The position numbers were made by a program, and so were the translations under genes. This document shows positions 42,857 to 50,865 of a DNA stretch of 64,000 nucleotides, one piece after another. Source of the DNA: Paracoccaceae bacterium (GTDB lineage Bacteria; Pseudomonadota; Alphaproteobacteria; Rhodobacterales; Rhodobacteraceae); assembly GCA_030697175.1 (NCBI GenBank), contig JAUYQR010000020.1, positions 111,041 through 175,040 on the forward strand. Direction: 5' to 3'. Under the pieces are notes generated by a model. The model saw only the letters and a list, made by a program, of their open reading frames with translations. It was not told the origin of the DNA and did not search any database. How positions within the stretch are numbered: the first letter of the stretch is position 1; every line of letters begins with the position of its first letter.

Positions 42857-44173
42857 TCAGAGCTTGCCTTCATCCTCGAAGGTGACGGTCCAATCCTGCA
42901 CGAGGCCGTCGAGCGCCTCTTGCGCGGTGCCCTGGCCTGCGACCACGTAGTCGTGGAAGCGTTTCTGGCTGTCGGCCAGCAGGGTTGCGTAGCTGGGTTC
43001 GGCCCAGAAATCCTTCACAATGGCCATCGAGTCGAGGAAGGTCTGCGCGTAGGGCTGGCTGGCGGCGAAACCGGGGTCTTCGACCACGGCGCGCAGGCAG
43101 GAGAAGCCGCCCATCGACCACCATTTCGCCTGCACCTCGGGCTGGGCGAACCACTTGATGTATTCCAGCGCCGCGTCCTGCTTTTCGGAGTAGGAGACGA
43201 CCGAGATGCCCTGCCCGCCAAGCTGGGCGAAGCGTTCCCCATCGGGGCCGGCAGGGTTGACGAGGTAGCCGGTCTTGCCGCCGCCGACGTTGGGGTCAAC
43301 CTCGAACCCGGGCCAGGTGAAGGCGAAGTTCATCTGCATCGCGACCTGACCGGATTTGTAGGCGTCGATGCCTTCGCCCATGTAGGCGTTCGACATGCCG
43401 GGAGGCGTGCAGCAATCGTAGAGCGACTTGTAGAATTCAAGGCCCGCGACCGCGCCGGGGGAGTTGACGAAGCCCGCCATGTCATAGGGCTTATCCGGGT
43501 TTTCGTATTTGAAGCCGAAGGAATAGAGCACATCCATCACGCCCATCGTGATGCCTTCGGAGCCGCGCTCGGTGTAGATCGAGGCGCCGTAGACGGTTTT
43601 GCCGTCGATGTCGCGGCCCTGGAAGAATTCGGCGATGTCCTTCAGCTCGGCGAAGGTGGCGGGGGCCACGAGGTCGCGGCCGTATTTTTCCTTGAATTCG
43701 GCCTGCAGTTCGGGGCGTTCGAACCAGTCCTTGCGATAGGTCCAGCCGACCACGTCACCGAAGGCGGGAAGCGACCAGTAGTTCGGCGTGCCTTTCGGCC
43801 ATTCGGAGTAGCCGGTCACGGTGGCCGGGACGAAGGCATCCATCGAGATGCCGTTGGCGTCGAAAAAATCGTTGAGCTTGACGTAGTGGCCGGATTCGGC
43901 ACCCGCGCCGATCCACTGGCTGTCGCCGATCATCAGGTCACAGAGCTTGCCGCCGGAGTTCAACTCGTTCAGCATGCGGTCGGCGAAGTTGGGCCACGGC
44001 ACGAATTCGAAGTTCATCTTGTGGCCGGATTGCGCCTCGAAATCCTTGGACAGTTCGACGAGGGCGTTTGCCGGGTCCCATGCGGCCCAGCAGAGGGTGA
44101 GGTCTTCGGCCTTGGCGGATGTGCCCGCAACAAGGGCAAGCGCCGCCGTGGCGGCAAGGTATCTGGCTTTCAT
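42857..44173 (-). CDS. sugar ABC transporter substrate-binding protein
   Basis: A 438-residue periplasmic CUT1-type binding protein. The signal peptide MKARYLAATAALALVAGTSA ends near AKA, followed by EDLTLCWAAWDPANALVELS. Typical features are FEAQSGHKMNFEFVPWPNF, DLMIGDSQWIGAGAESGHYV, YWSLPAFGDVVGWTYRKDWF, and the C-terminal YIKWFAQPEVQAKWWSMGGF. Two adjacent cysteines (YDCCTPPG) and others may form disulfides. Ligand unknown; the kinase at the operon end suggests a small polyol, ketotriose or ketotetrose. It is the first gene of the operon, with a LacI-type operator about 100 bases upstream. Confidence 0.92.
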   Translation of the reverse strand: MKARYLAATAALALVAGTSAKAEDLTLCWAAWDPANALVELSKDFEAQSGHKMNFEFVPWPNFADRMLNELNSGGKLCDLMIGDSQWIGAGAESGHYVKLNDFFDANGISMDAFVPATVTGYSEWPKGTPNYWSLPAFGDVVGWTYRKDWFERPELQAEFKEKYGRDLVAPATFAELKDIAEFFQGRDIDGKTVYGASIYTERGSEGITMGVMDVLYSFGFKYENPDKPYDMAGFVNSPGAVAGLEFYKSLYDCCTPPGMSNAYMGEGIDAYKSGQVAMQMNFAFTWPGFEVDPNVGGGKTGYLVNPAGPDGERFAQLGGQGISVVSYSEKQDAALEYIKWFAQPEVQAKWWSMGGFSCLRAVVEDPGFAASQPYAQTFLDSMAIVKDFWAEPSYATLLADSQKRFHDYVVAGQGTAQEALDGLVQDWTVTFEDEGKL

Positions 44174-44272
44174 GTCGTCCTCCCGGGTTGATGGATGGAC
44201 CCGTGCCGATGCCGGGCCTTCTTTCGATTGCGGTGACCATAAGCGCCGGGCGGGCGAGGTGTAAAGTAATTT

Positions 44273-44288
44273 TGAGGTACGTTCCTCA
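44273..44288. promoter_or_regulatory. LacI-type operator upstream of the ABC operon
   Basis: TGAGGTACGTTCCTCA, an imperfect 16-base palindrome with the central CG usual for LacI-family sites. It lies in the gap between lacI-type gene and binding-protein gene. A second site (13 of 16 bases identical) lies at the start of the regulator gene, 45437-45452. Confidence 0.7.
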
Positions 44289-44328
44289 TTTTTGATTGCG
44301 GGCGTTCTCCAAAGCGATTTGGGAGGGG

Positions 44329-45453
44329 TCAGGCGGCGGTGGTGTGGCTGTGGGGAACGGTGTCCGGCAGGGCGGGGAGGTTTTCGCGCAGGACGATTTC
44401 GATGCGAATCTGTTCCTGACCTTCGTCAAGCGGCGCGCGGTCGGCCTTGGCGCGCAGCACGCGCAGGGTGCTGCGGGCGAGGTGGCCAAGGTTCTGGGTG
44501 ATGACGGCGGAAATCTCGCCGGTTTCAAGGGCGGCGCGGGCGTGGGGGGTAAGCTCGTGGCAGATCACCGTCAGTTTGCCGGAAAGCCCAAGCTCACCAA
44601 GGGTTTGGGTGAGGGCGCGGTGGCCGTCGCCCATCGCGTAGATGCCGCGCACCTGCGGCGCGTTGGCCAGCATTTCGGCGACGATCTGGCGCAGGGTCTG
44701 GCGGGAACCGTGCGATTCGAGGGTTTGCAGCGGCTCGATCCGGGGAAAATCGCGCAGCATCACCTCGTCAAAGCCGCGGCGGCGCTCGATGGTGTCGCGC
44801 GCGAGGAGGGATTGGCCAAGGACCATGACCTGACCGGGGCCGCCGCCAAGGAAGCGGCCCATCAACACGCCCGCCGTGCGCCCGGCAGCGCGGTTGTCGA
44901 TACCGATGAAATGGTCGCGGTCGGTGTTCGGCAGGTCGGACACCAGCGCCACGACGGGAAGTCCCTTGGCGCGAAGCGAGCGGACGGCATCGCGCAGGAT
45001 CGGAGTTTCCGGGGCCATCAGCGCGACGCCGGCGTAGTCCTGATCCGGCAGGCGGGCGAGCATGGCGGCGAGGGCGTGCGGGTCTTCGGCGGGGAAGCGG
45101 TGCAGGCGCACCTCGACCCGTGAGGTGGCGGCCTGCTTGCCTGCCACGTCCAGCGCGTCGGCAAGTGTTTGAACGAATTGACTTTCCGTGTCGGGCAGCA
45201 TGATCGCGAAGGGATAGCTGCGGCTGCGCGCAAGGTTGGCAGCAGCCAGATCGCGGACGTAGCCCAGTTTTTCGATCGCCTCGGTCACGGCGCGGATGGT
45301 CTTGTCGCGCACACCGGGGCGGTCGTTCAGAACCCGGTCCACGGTGGCCAGACTGACCCCCGCTTCGCGTGCGATATCGTTGACCGTTGGACGCACCGGA
45401 CCCTCGCTTGCCTTCACCCGACTATCCGCAGCGGGGTGAGGTACGTCAATCAT
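44329..45453 (-). CDS. LacI-family transcriptional regulator
   Basis: A 374-residue regulator from the ATG at 45453. The DNA-binding domain is complete: TVNDIAREAGVSLATVDRVL and NDRPGVRDKTIRAVTEAIEK, with hinge LGYVRDLAAANLARSRS. The periplasmic-binding-like core follows (YPFAIMLPDTESQFVQTLAD, GIDNRAAGRTAGVLMGRFLG, GIYAMGDGHRALTQTLGELG). An alternative GTG start at 45417 lies close to the helix-turn-helix and would leave the second operator upstream rather than overlapping the start codon. It is transcribed in the same direction as the transporter operon it probably controls, and likely represses itself. Confidence 0.92.
   Translation of the reverse strand: MIDVPHPAADSRVKASEGPVRPTVNDIAREAGVSLATVDRVLNDRPGVRDKTIRAVTEAIEKLGYVRDLAAANLARSRSYPFAIMLPDTESQFVQTLADALDVAGKQAATSRVEVRLHRFPAEDPHALAAMLARLPDQDYAGVALMAPETPILRDAVRSLRAKGLPVVALVSDLPNTDRDHFIGIDNRAAGRTAGVLMGRFLGGGPGQVMVLGQSLLARDTIERRRGFDEVMLRDFPRIEPLQTLESHGSRQTLRQIVAEMLANAPQVRGIYAMGDGHRALTQTLGELGLSGKLTVICHELTPHARAALETGEISAVITQNLGHLARSTLRVLRAKADRAPLDEGQEQIRIEIVLRENLPALPDTVPHSHTTAA
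45437..45452. promoter_or_regulatory. second LacI-type operator at the regulator start
   Basis: TGAGGTACGTCAATCA shares 13 of 16 positions with the site at 44273, including the intact half TGAGGTACGT. It overlaps the annotated start codon region of the regulator gene, consistent with autoregulation. Confidence 0.6.
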
Positions 45454-45525
45454 TTCCGGCCCTGCGATGCAAGGGTTGACGCCGCGCGGGGCGGCTGTCC
45501 AACTGCCGGAAAAGGGGAGGATACC

Positions 45526-46164
45526 ATGCGCAGCCTGCTGCTTTTCGGCGACAGCAACACCCACGGGTCGATGCCCGCGCCGCACCTCGGGTTTTCCAGG
45601 CGCTACCCGCTGGAGGAGCGGTGGGCGGGGCGTCTGGCGCAGCTGCTGCCGGACTGGGAGGTGATCAACGAGGGCCATCCGGGGCGGACGACGGTGCATG
45701 ACGACCCGATCGAGGGCGCGCATCGCAACGGGATGACGGTGCTGCCGGCACTGTTGGAGACGCACCGGCCGTTGGATGCGGTGCTGATCATGCTGGGGAC
45801 GAATGATCTGAAACCGCGGTTTTCGGTGAATGCGGGCGATATCGCGCTGGGGCTGGAGCGGATCATCGGCTTCATCCGGGCGTTTGGCGCGGGGCGGGAT
45901 GGGGCGGCGCCGGGAATTCTTCTGGTGGCGCCACCGCCGGTGGAGGAGGCGGGCTGTCTGGCCGAGATGTTCGCGGGGGGGGCGGCGAAATCGCGTCTGC
46001 TGGCGAGCCGGATCAAAGAGGTGGCCGACCGGACGGGGGTGGCGTTCATGGATGCGGGGGAGTTGGTGACGGTGTCACCCATCGACGGGGTGCATTACGG
46101 GCCCGAGGCCAACCCGGTGCTGGCAGAGGCGTTTGCCGCAGCGGTGCGGCGCCTCTTTGGTTAG
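45526..46164 (+). CDS. SGNH/GDSL-family hydrolase
   Basis: A 212-residue esterase-like enzyme without signal peptide. Block I is LLLFGDSNTHGSMPAPH with the catalytic serine, block II INEGHPGRTTVHDD, block III LIMLGTNDLK with the asparagine, and block V DGVHYGPEAN with the catalytic aspartate and histidine. GGGGAGG lies five bases before the ATG. Members act on acyl esters, often of sugars or aryl alcohols; the substrate is not readable. It is divergent from the LacI gene, with only 72 bases between starts, so it could share control with it. Confidence 0.93.
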   Translation: MRSLLLFGDSNTHGSMPAPHLGFSRRYPLEERWAGRLAQLLPDWEVINEGHPGRTTVHDDPIEGAHRNGMTVLPALLETHRPLDAVLIMLGTNDLKPRFSVNAGDIALGLERIIGFIRAFGAGRDGAAPGILLVAPPPVEEAGCLAEMFAGGAAKSRLLASRIKEVADRTGVAFMDAGELVTVSPIDGVHYGPEANPVLAEAFAAAVRRLFG

Positions 46165-46254
46165 GATGAGACTAATCACCGCTGTGCATCTTCTTGCTTT
46201 TTTCCGAAGCAGAAATGCCGCAAGCTGGGCGGGTTGCAAGCGAAAGGCCACGCC

Positions 46255-47397
46255 ATGACCCGCCATGACACGATCACGCCGATGACGCCCCTGGACGAGT
46301 TGCGCGCCAACGTCTCGGTGCCGTTCAATCAGGCGCGGGCGATGCCGAAATCGGTCTACACCTCGCCGGAGTTTGCCGAAGCCGAGGTGCGGCAGATCTT
46401 TGCGAAGGAATGGCTGTGCGCGGGGCGGGCCGAGGCGTTGGCGAACCCCGGCGATTACCTGACGATGCAGATCGCGGGCGAGCCGATCATCATCTTGCGC
46501 GACCGGGACGGCAGCTTGCGCGGGATGTCGAACGTGTGCCGCCACCGGATGAGCACCTTGCTGGAAGGGCGGGGCAATGTGCGGTCGATCGTCTGCCCGT
46601 ATCACGCCTGGACCTACAATCTTGACGGCAGCTTGCGCGGCGCACCCGCGATGGGGTTGAACGAGGGGTTCTGCAAGGACAAGATCGCGCTGCCACAGAT
46701 CAGGGTGGAAAGCTGGCTGGGCTGGATCATGGTCACGCTGAACGAGGGTGCGCCCGACCCGGCAGAGCAGTTGAAGGACGTGGAGAACCTGGTCGGTTAT
46801 CTGGACATGGCCAGCTACCGCGAGACCTTCCGCGAGGAGTTTCGCTGGGCGACGAACTGGAAGGTACTGGCCGAGAATTTCATGGAAAGCTATCACCTGC
46901 CGGTCTGCCATTCCGGCACCATCGGCGGGTCGGTGGACCTGATGAAGATGACCTGCCCGGAGGGGTATCCGTCGTTCAACTATCACTACATCATGAAGAA
47001 CGACACGATCCCCCTGTCGCTGGCGCATCCGTCGAACACGGCCTTGCAGGGCGATCAGCGGCGGATCACGTGGCTGTTGTCGGTGTATCCGGCGCTGCTG
47101 ATCACCCTCACGCCGGGGTATTTCTGGTATCTGTGCCTGACGCCGGACGGGCCGGGGCATGTCAACGTGCTGTATGGCGGCGGGATGAGCGCGGATTGGT
47201 GTGCCGACCCCGATGCCGCCAGCCATCTGGCGACGGTGAAGGCGCTCTTGGATGATGTGAATATCGAGGACAAGGGCTGTGTCGAGAGGGTGTATCAGGG
47301 CCTGTGCGCGGGGCTGTCGGGGCCGGGGGCGCTGAGCCATCTGGAGCGGCCGAACTTCGAGTTCGCGCAGTGGATCGCGGCACGGGTCGGGCAGTAG
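46255..47397 (+). CDS. Rieske non-heme iron oxygenase, alpha subunit
   Basis: A 380-residue oxygenase. The Rieske [2Fe-2S] ligands are CRH (residues about 96-98) and CPYH in VCRHRMSTLLEGRGNVRSIV followed by CPYHAWTY. The mononuclear iron site is in LAENFMESYHLPVCHSG, giving the bridging Asn/Glu region and two histidines. The rest, FNYHYIMKNDTIPLSL and YPALLITLTPGYFWYLCLTP, fits the choline-monooxygenase-like branch that attacks quaternary or small amines. The start at 46255 (MTRHDTITPMTPLD) has AAAGG upstream. It begins a run of four genes ending in DUF1028; no ferredoxin or reductase gene is adjacent, so electron partners lie elsewhere. Confidence 0.9.
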   Translation: MTRHDTITPMTPLDELRANVSVPFNQARAMPKSVYTSPEFAEAEVRQIFAKEWLCAGRAEALANPGDYLTMQIAGEPIIILRDRDGSLRGMSNVCRHRMSTLLEGRGNVRSIVCPYHAWTYNLDGSLRGAPAMGLNEGFCKDKIALPQIRVESWLGWIMVTLNEGAPDPAEQLKDVENLVGYLDMASYRETFREEFRWATNWKVLAENFMESYHLPVCHSGTIGGSVDLMKMTCPEGYPSFNYHYIMKNDTIPLSLAHPSNTALQGDQRRITWLLSVYPALLITLTPGYFWYLCLTPDGPGHVNVLYGGGMSADWCADPDAASHLATVKALLDDVNIEDKGCVERVYQGLCAGLSGPGALSHLERPNFEFAQWIAARVGQ

Positions 47398-47402
47398 GCA
47401 GC

Positions 47403-48647
47403 ATGGAAAAGATCGAGGCGCTGGTCGTCGGCGCGGGGCAGGCCGGGGTTGCGGCCAGCGAACATCTGGGGCGCGCGGGCATCCCGCACCTGGTATTGGA
47501 GCGCGACCGGATTGCCGAACGCTGGCGCACCGGGCGCTGGGACAGTCTGGTGATGAACGGGCCGGCGTGGCACGACCGGTTTCCGGGGCTGGAGTTTTGC
47601 GGCGACCCGGAGGCGTTTCCGGGCAAGGACCGGGTGGCGGAGTATTTCGAGGCCTATGCCGCGAAAATCGCCGCGCCGATCCGTTGCGGGGTGGAGGTGA
47701 CAGCGGTCAGCCGCAACCCCGACGGGCCGGGGTTCCGGGTGGAAACCTCGCAAGGGCCGATCGAGGCGCGCTATGTGATTTCGGCCACCGGGCCGTTCCA
47801 GCGGCCGCTGATGCCGGACATGGTGCCGGAAAGTGCCGGGATCATGCAGATCCATTCCGCCAGCTACCGCAACCCGGCGCAATTGCCGCCGGGCGGTGTG
47901 CTGGTGGTGGGGGCGGGGTCGTCGGGCGCACAGATCGCGGATGAGCTGCAGCAAGCGGGGCGGACGGTGACGCTGTCGGTCGGGCCGCACGGGCGGCCGC
48001 CGCGGCGCTATCGGGGGCGGGATTTCGTCTGGTGGCTGGGGGTTCTGAACAAATGGGACGCCGAGGCACCACCGACGAGCGAGCATGTGACGATTGCGGT
48101 CAGCGGGGCCGGGGGCGGCAAGACGGTCGATTTCCGCCGCTTTGCGCAGGAGGGGATGCGGCTGGTCGGGCGGGCGACGGGGTTTGCAGGCGGGGTGATG
48201 AAGTTTGCGGGCGACCTTGGGGCGAATATCGCCAAGGGCGACGCCGATTACCTTGCGGTGCTGGACGAAGCGGACGCCTGGGCGCGGCGCAATGGGGTCG
48301 ATCTGCCGGACGACCCGCAGGCGCGGGTGATGCTGCCTGACCCTGCTTGCGTGACGCGGCCGATCCTGTCGCTGGACCTGCAGGCCGAAGGGATCACCTC
48401 GATCGTCTGGGCCACGGGGTATGACTTTGATTTCAACTGGTTGAAGCTCGATGTGCTGGACGCGACGGGCCGCCCCCGCCACCAGCGCGGTGTGTCGGCG
48501 GAGCCGGGGCTCTATTTCCTTGGGCTGCCGTGGCAGGCGCGGCGCGGTTCGGCCTTCATCTGGGGCGTGTGGCATGATGCCAGGCACGTCGCCGACCATA
48601 TCCAGAAACTGCGGGGCTATCTGAGTTACGCCCCCGCAACCGCCTGA
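47403..48647 (+). CDS. flavin-containing monooxygenase-like NAD(P)/FAD oxidoreductase
   Basis: A 414-residue flavoprotein. The FAD fold is at the N-terminus (ALVVGAGQAGVAASEHLGRA), a second dinucleotide motif at about residue 163 (VLVVGAGSSGAQIADEL), and the late WATGYDFDFNWL matches the ATGY motif of class B monooxygenases. The fingerprint before the second fold is only approximate (IMQIHSASYRNP). It starts five bases after the Rieske gene stop and ends 12 before ridA, so it is co-transcribed. It could oxygenate nitrogen or sulfur of the same substrate, or serve as reductase; the first is more likely as no ferredoxin domain exists. Confidence 0.9.
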   Translation: MEKIEALVVGAGQAGVAASEHLGRAGIPHLVLERDRIAERWRTGRWDSLVMNGPAWHDRFPGLEFCGDPEAFPGKDRVAEYFEAYAAKIAAPIRCGVEVTAVSRNPDGPGFRVETSQGPIEARYVISATGPFQRPLMPDMVPESAGIMQIHSASYRNPAQLPPGGVLVVGAGSSGAQIADELQQAGRTVTLSVGPHGRPPRRYRGRDFVWWLGVLNKWDAEAPPTSEHVTIAVSGAGGGKTVDFRRFAQEGMRLVGRATGFAGGVMKFAGDLGANIAKGDADYLAVLDEADAWARRNGVDLPDDPQARVMLPDPACVTRPILSLDLQAEGITSIVWATGYDFDFNWLKLDVLDATGRPRHQRGVSAEPGLYFLGLPWQARRGSAFIWGVWHDARHVADHIQKLRGYLSYAPATA

Positions 48648-48659
48648 CAGGAACCCCGC

Positions 48660-49073
48660 ATGGCCCACACCCGCATCCGTCCGTTCAACACGCGCGACAC
48701 CTACCCGGAACAAAAGCTCGACAACGATCTGGCGCAGGCGGTGATCGCGCGCGGCACGACGATCTTCTTGCGCGGCCAATGCCCGCAAGACCTTGATACG
48801 GCGCAGAACATCGGGAGCCACGACCCGGTGGAGCAGACCCACAAGGTGATGCAGAACATCAGGCAGTTGATCGAGGAATGTGGCGGGCGGATGGAGCATC
48901 TGACCAAGCTCGTGGTCTATCTGACCGACGTGCGGCATCGCGAACCGGTCTACCGCACGATGGGCGAATATATCCGCGGCGTGCATCCGGTCTGCACCGG
49001 GCTGACGGTTGTGGCGCTGGCGCGTCCCGACTGGCTGGTGGAGATCGACGCGACCGCCGTGATCCCTGACTGA
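48660..49073 (+). CDS. RidA-family enamine/imine deaminase
   Basis: A 137-residue RidA (YjgF/YER057c) protein that hydrolyses reactive enamines or imines to keto acids and ammonia. Family marks are GTTIFLRGQCPQDLDT, EQTHKVMQNIRQLIEECGGR, MEHLTKLVVYLTDVRHREPV and the end TGLTVVALARPDWLVEIDAT with the conserved arginine before the buried glutamate. Its presence in a catabolic operon suggests that an enamine or imine intermediate arises from the oxygenase steps. It is followed by a large composite hairpin. Confidence 0.92.
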   Translation: MAHTRIRPFNTRDTYPEQKLDNDLAQAVIARGTTIFLRGQCPQDLDTAQNIGSHDPVEQTHKVMQNIRQLIEECGGRMEHLTKLVVYLTDVRHREPVYRTMGEYIRGVHPVCTGLTVVALARPDWLVEIDATAVIPD

Positions 49074-49081
49074 ACCCGGGC

Positions 49082-49200
49082 AACCGGGGGTTTCACACCC
49101 CCGGACCCCCGTGGAGTATTTGAGAAAAGAGCAAGCAGCTTTCGGATTTGCTCTTTTCGAAAATACTCTCTGGGGGTCCGGGGGGCGACGCGCCCCCGGG
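49082..49200. repeat. composite inverted repeat of dispersed-repeat modules
   Basis: Nested hairpins fill the 148-base gap after ridA. One small hairpin is CCGGGGG-TTTCACA-CCCCCGG (49084-49104). A large one has 34-base arms (49101-49134 and 49148-49181) with 29 matching positions and a 13-base loop. Then GGGGGGCGACGCGCCCCC follows. The left part has the same GGGTTTCACACCC...CCCGTGG.ATATTTG-like order as the element at 35725. The right arm looks like a second copy in opposite orientation. Confidence 0.75.
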
Positions 49201-49221
49201 GCCAGATACAGGAGACCACCC

Positions 49222-49899
49222 ATGACGTTTTCGCTGCTTGCCCGCTGCGCCGAGACCGGGCGTTTCGGCATGGTGATTGCTTCGTCCTCGCCTGCTGTTG
49301 CGGCGCGCTGTGCGCATGCGCGGGCGGGGGTGGGGGTGGCTGCGAGCCAGAACATCACCGATCCGGGCCTTGGGGCGAGGATGCTGGATCTGATGGGCGA
49401 CGGGCTTGATGCGGATGCGGCGGTGGCGCGGGTGGTGGCGGAGGCTCGGTTCGTGGAGTATCGCCAGTTGATGGCCGTCGATGCGGCGGGGGGGGCCGGG
49501 TTTCATTCCGGCGCCCATACGCTTGGCGTCTGGGGGCATGCGCGTGGCGATGGGGTGATCGCGGCGGGGAACCTTCTGGCCCACCCGGACGTGCCGGACG
49601 CGATGGTCGGCGGGTTCGAGTCGGCGGTGGGTGAGCTTGGCGACCGGCTGATTGCGGCGCTGCTGGCGGGGCGCGATGCGGGGGGCGAGGCGGGGCCGGT
49701 GCATTCGGCGGGGCTTTTGATGGTGGACCGGGAAAGCTGGCCGGTGGCATCGCTTCGTTGCGACTGGTCGGACGAGGCGCGACCGATCGAGGCGGTGGCG
49801 CGGGCATGGCAGGTCTATGCGCCGCAGATGGCCGCCTATATCCAGCGCGCGCATGACCCGCGCGAGGCGCCGTCCTACGGCGTGCCGGGCGACGAATAG
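49222..49899 (+). CDS. DUF1028 family protein
   Basis: A 225-residue protein of the DUF1028 family, thought to have an Ntn-hydrolase-like fold. Visible marks are TFSLLARCAETGRFGMVIAS with the near-N-terminal SxxxRxxxTGxxG, ARCAHARAGVGVAASQNITD, HTLGVWGHARGDGVIAAGNL, and a C-terminal AYIQRAHDPREAPSYGVPG. The start at 49222 has AGGAG about eight bases upstream. Its biochemical role is not established in the family; it often sits with amine or peptide catabolic genes. LysR follows after two bases, so both are probably in one transcript. Confidence 0.88.
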   Translation: MTFSLLARCAETGRFGMVIASSSPAVAARCAHARAGVGVAASQNITDPGLGARMLDLMGDGLDADAAVARVVAEARFVEYRQLMAVDAAGGAGFHSGAHTLGVWGHARGDGVIAAGNLLAHPDVPDAMVGGFESAVGELGDRLIAALLAGRDAGGEAGPVHSAGLLMVDRESWPVASLRCDWSDEARPIEAVARAWQVYAPQMAAYIQRAHDPREAPSYGVPGDE

Positions 49900-49901
49900 A
49901 G

Positions 49902-50834
49902 ATGCCGCTGCGCTTTACCCTGCGGCAGTTGGAATACCTTGTTGCGGTGGGCGAGGCGGGGTCGATCGCGGTGGCGGCGGAGCGGGTGAATGTCTCGTCC
50001 CCGTCGATCTCGGCGGCGATCGCGCAGTTGGAGCAGGAGTTCGGGTTGCAACTGTTCATCCGGCGGCATGCGCAGGGGTTGGCGCTGACGCAGGGCGGGC
50101 GGCAATTCGCGGCCGAGGCACGGGCGGTGCTGGCGGCGGCGGGGCGGCTCAGTGATCTGGCCAACAGCATCACGGGTCAGGTGCGGGGGCGGGTGGCGCT
50201 GGGCTGCCTTGTCACCTTTGCGCAGATGGTGCTGCCGCGGGTGCGGCGCAGCTTTTGCGATCTGCATCCGGATGTGGAGTTCCAGCAGTTCGAGCTGGAT
50301 CAGGCGGAGATATTCGCCGGATTGCGGGCAGCTCGGCTGGATGTGGCGCTGACCTATGAGCTGGATATTCCGCCAGACCTGAGTTTCGTGCCGCTGTTGC
50401 GACTGGCACCGCATGCCGTGCTGCCCTTTGGGCACCCCCTTGCGGGTTGTGGGTTCGTGACGCCGGCGGACCTTGCGCCGTTGCCGATGATCCTGCTGGA
50501 TCTGCCGTTTTCGACGGACTATTTCCTTGATCTTTTCCGCCCCACAGGCGTGCGCCCGAAGATCGTGGAGCGGACGCGGGATCTGGGTGTGGTGCGGTCG
50601 ATGGTGGCGAACGGGTTTGGTTATTCCATCGCCAACATTCGCCCCGCCTCGGCTGCGGCGCCGGACGGCACGCCGCTCAGTTTCGTGCCGCTGCGGGGGC
50701 CGGAGCCCCTGGCGCTGGGGCTGGTGCTGGCCGAGGGGGCGCAGTCGGCGCTGACGATCCGGGCCTTTGTCGAGCATTGCCGCGCCACGGTGACGGAGGC
50801 GACCTTGCCGGGGCTGGTGATCGGCGGGGGTTGA
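49902..50834 (+). CDS. LysR-family transcriptional regulator
   Basis: A 310-residue regulator with the N-terminal winged helix-turn-helix (FTLRQLEYLVAVGEAGSIAV, AAERVNVSSPSISAAIAQLE, QEFGLQLFIRRHAQGLALTQ) and a type 2 periplasmic-binding-like effector domain (GLRAARLDVALTYELDIPPD, RSMVANGFGYSIANIRPASA). It starts two bases after DUF1028 and may control the Rieske-FMO-RidA-DUF1028 run, although LysR genes are more often divergent from their target. Effector unknown. Confidence 0.93.
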   Translation: MPLRFTLRQLEYLVAVGEAGSIAVAAERVNVSSPSISAAIAQLEQEFGLQLFIRRHAQGLALTQGGRQFAAEARAVLAAAGRLSDLANSITGQVRGRVALGCLVTFAQMVLPRVRRSFCDLHPDVEFQQFELDQAEIFAGLRAARLDVALTYELDIPPDLSFVPLLRLAPHAVLPFGHPLAGCGFVTPADLAPLPMILLDLPFSTDYFLDLFRPTGVRPKIVERTRDLGVVRSMVANGFGYSIANIRPASAAAPDGTPLSFVPLRGPEPLALGLVLAEGAQSALTIRAFVEHCRATVTEATLPGLVIGGG

Positions 50835-50865
50835 CGCGGGGCAAGGCTGCGTCAAGTTCGAGCGG

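Noticed and set aside
36619..44173. Calling the ABC operon the glycerol importer (glpVPQST)
   Set aside because: The layout is similar, but no glycerol kinase or GlpD is present and a ketose-type kinase is; gene symbols would overstate the evidence.
48860..49081. Frames opposite ridA as extra genes
   Set aside because: RidA itself is well supported on the plus strand; the opposite frames have no start signal or motif.
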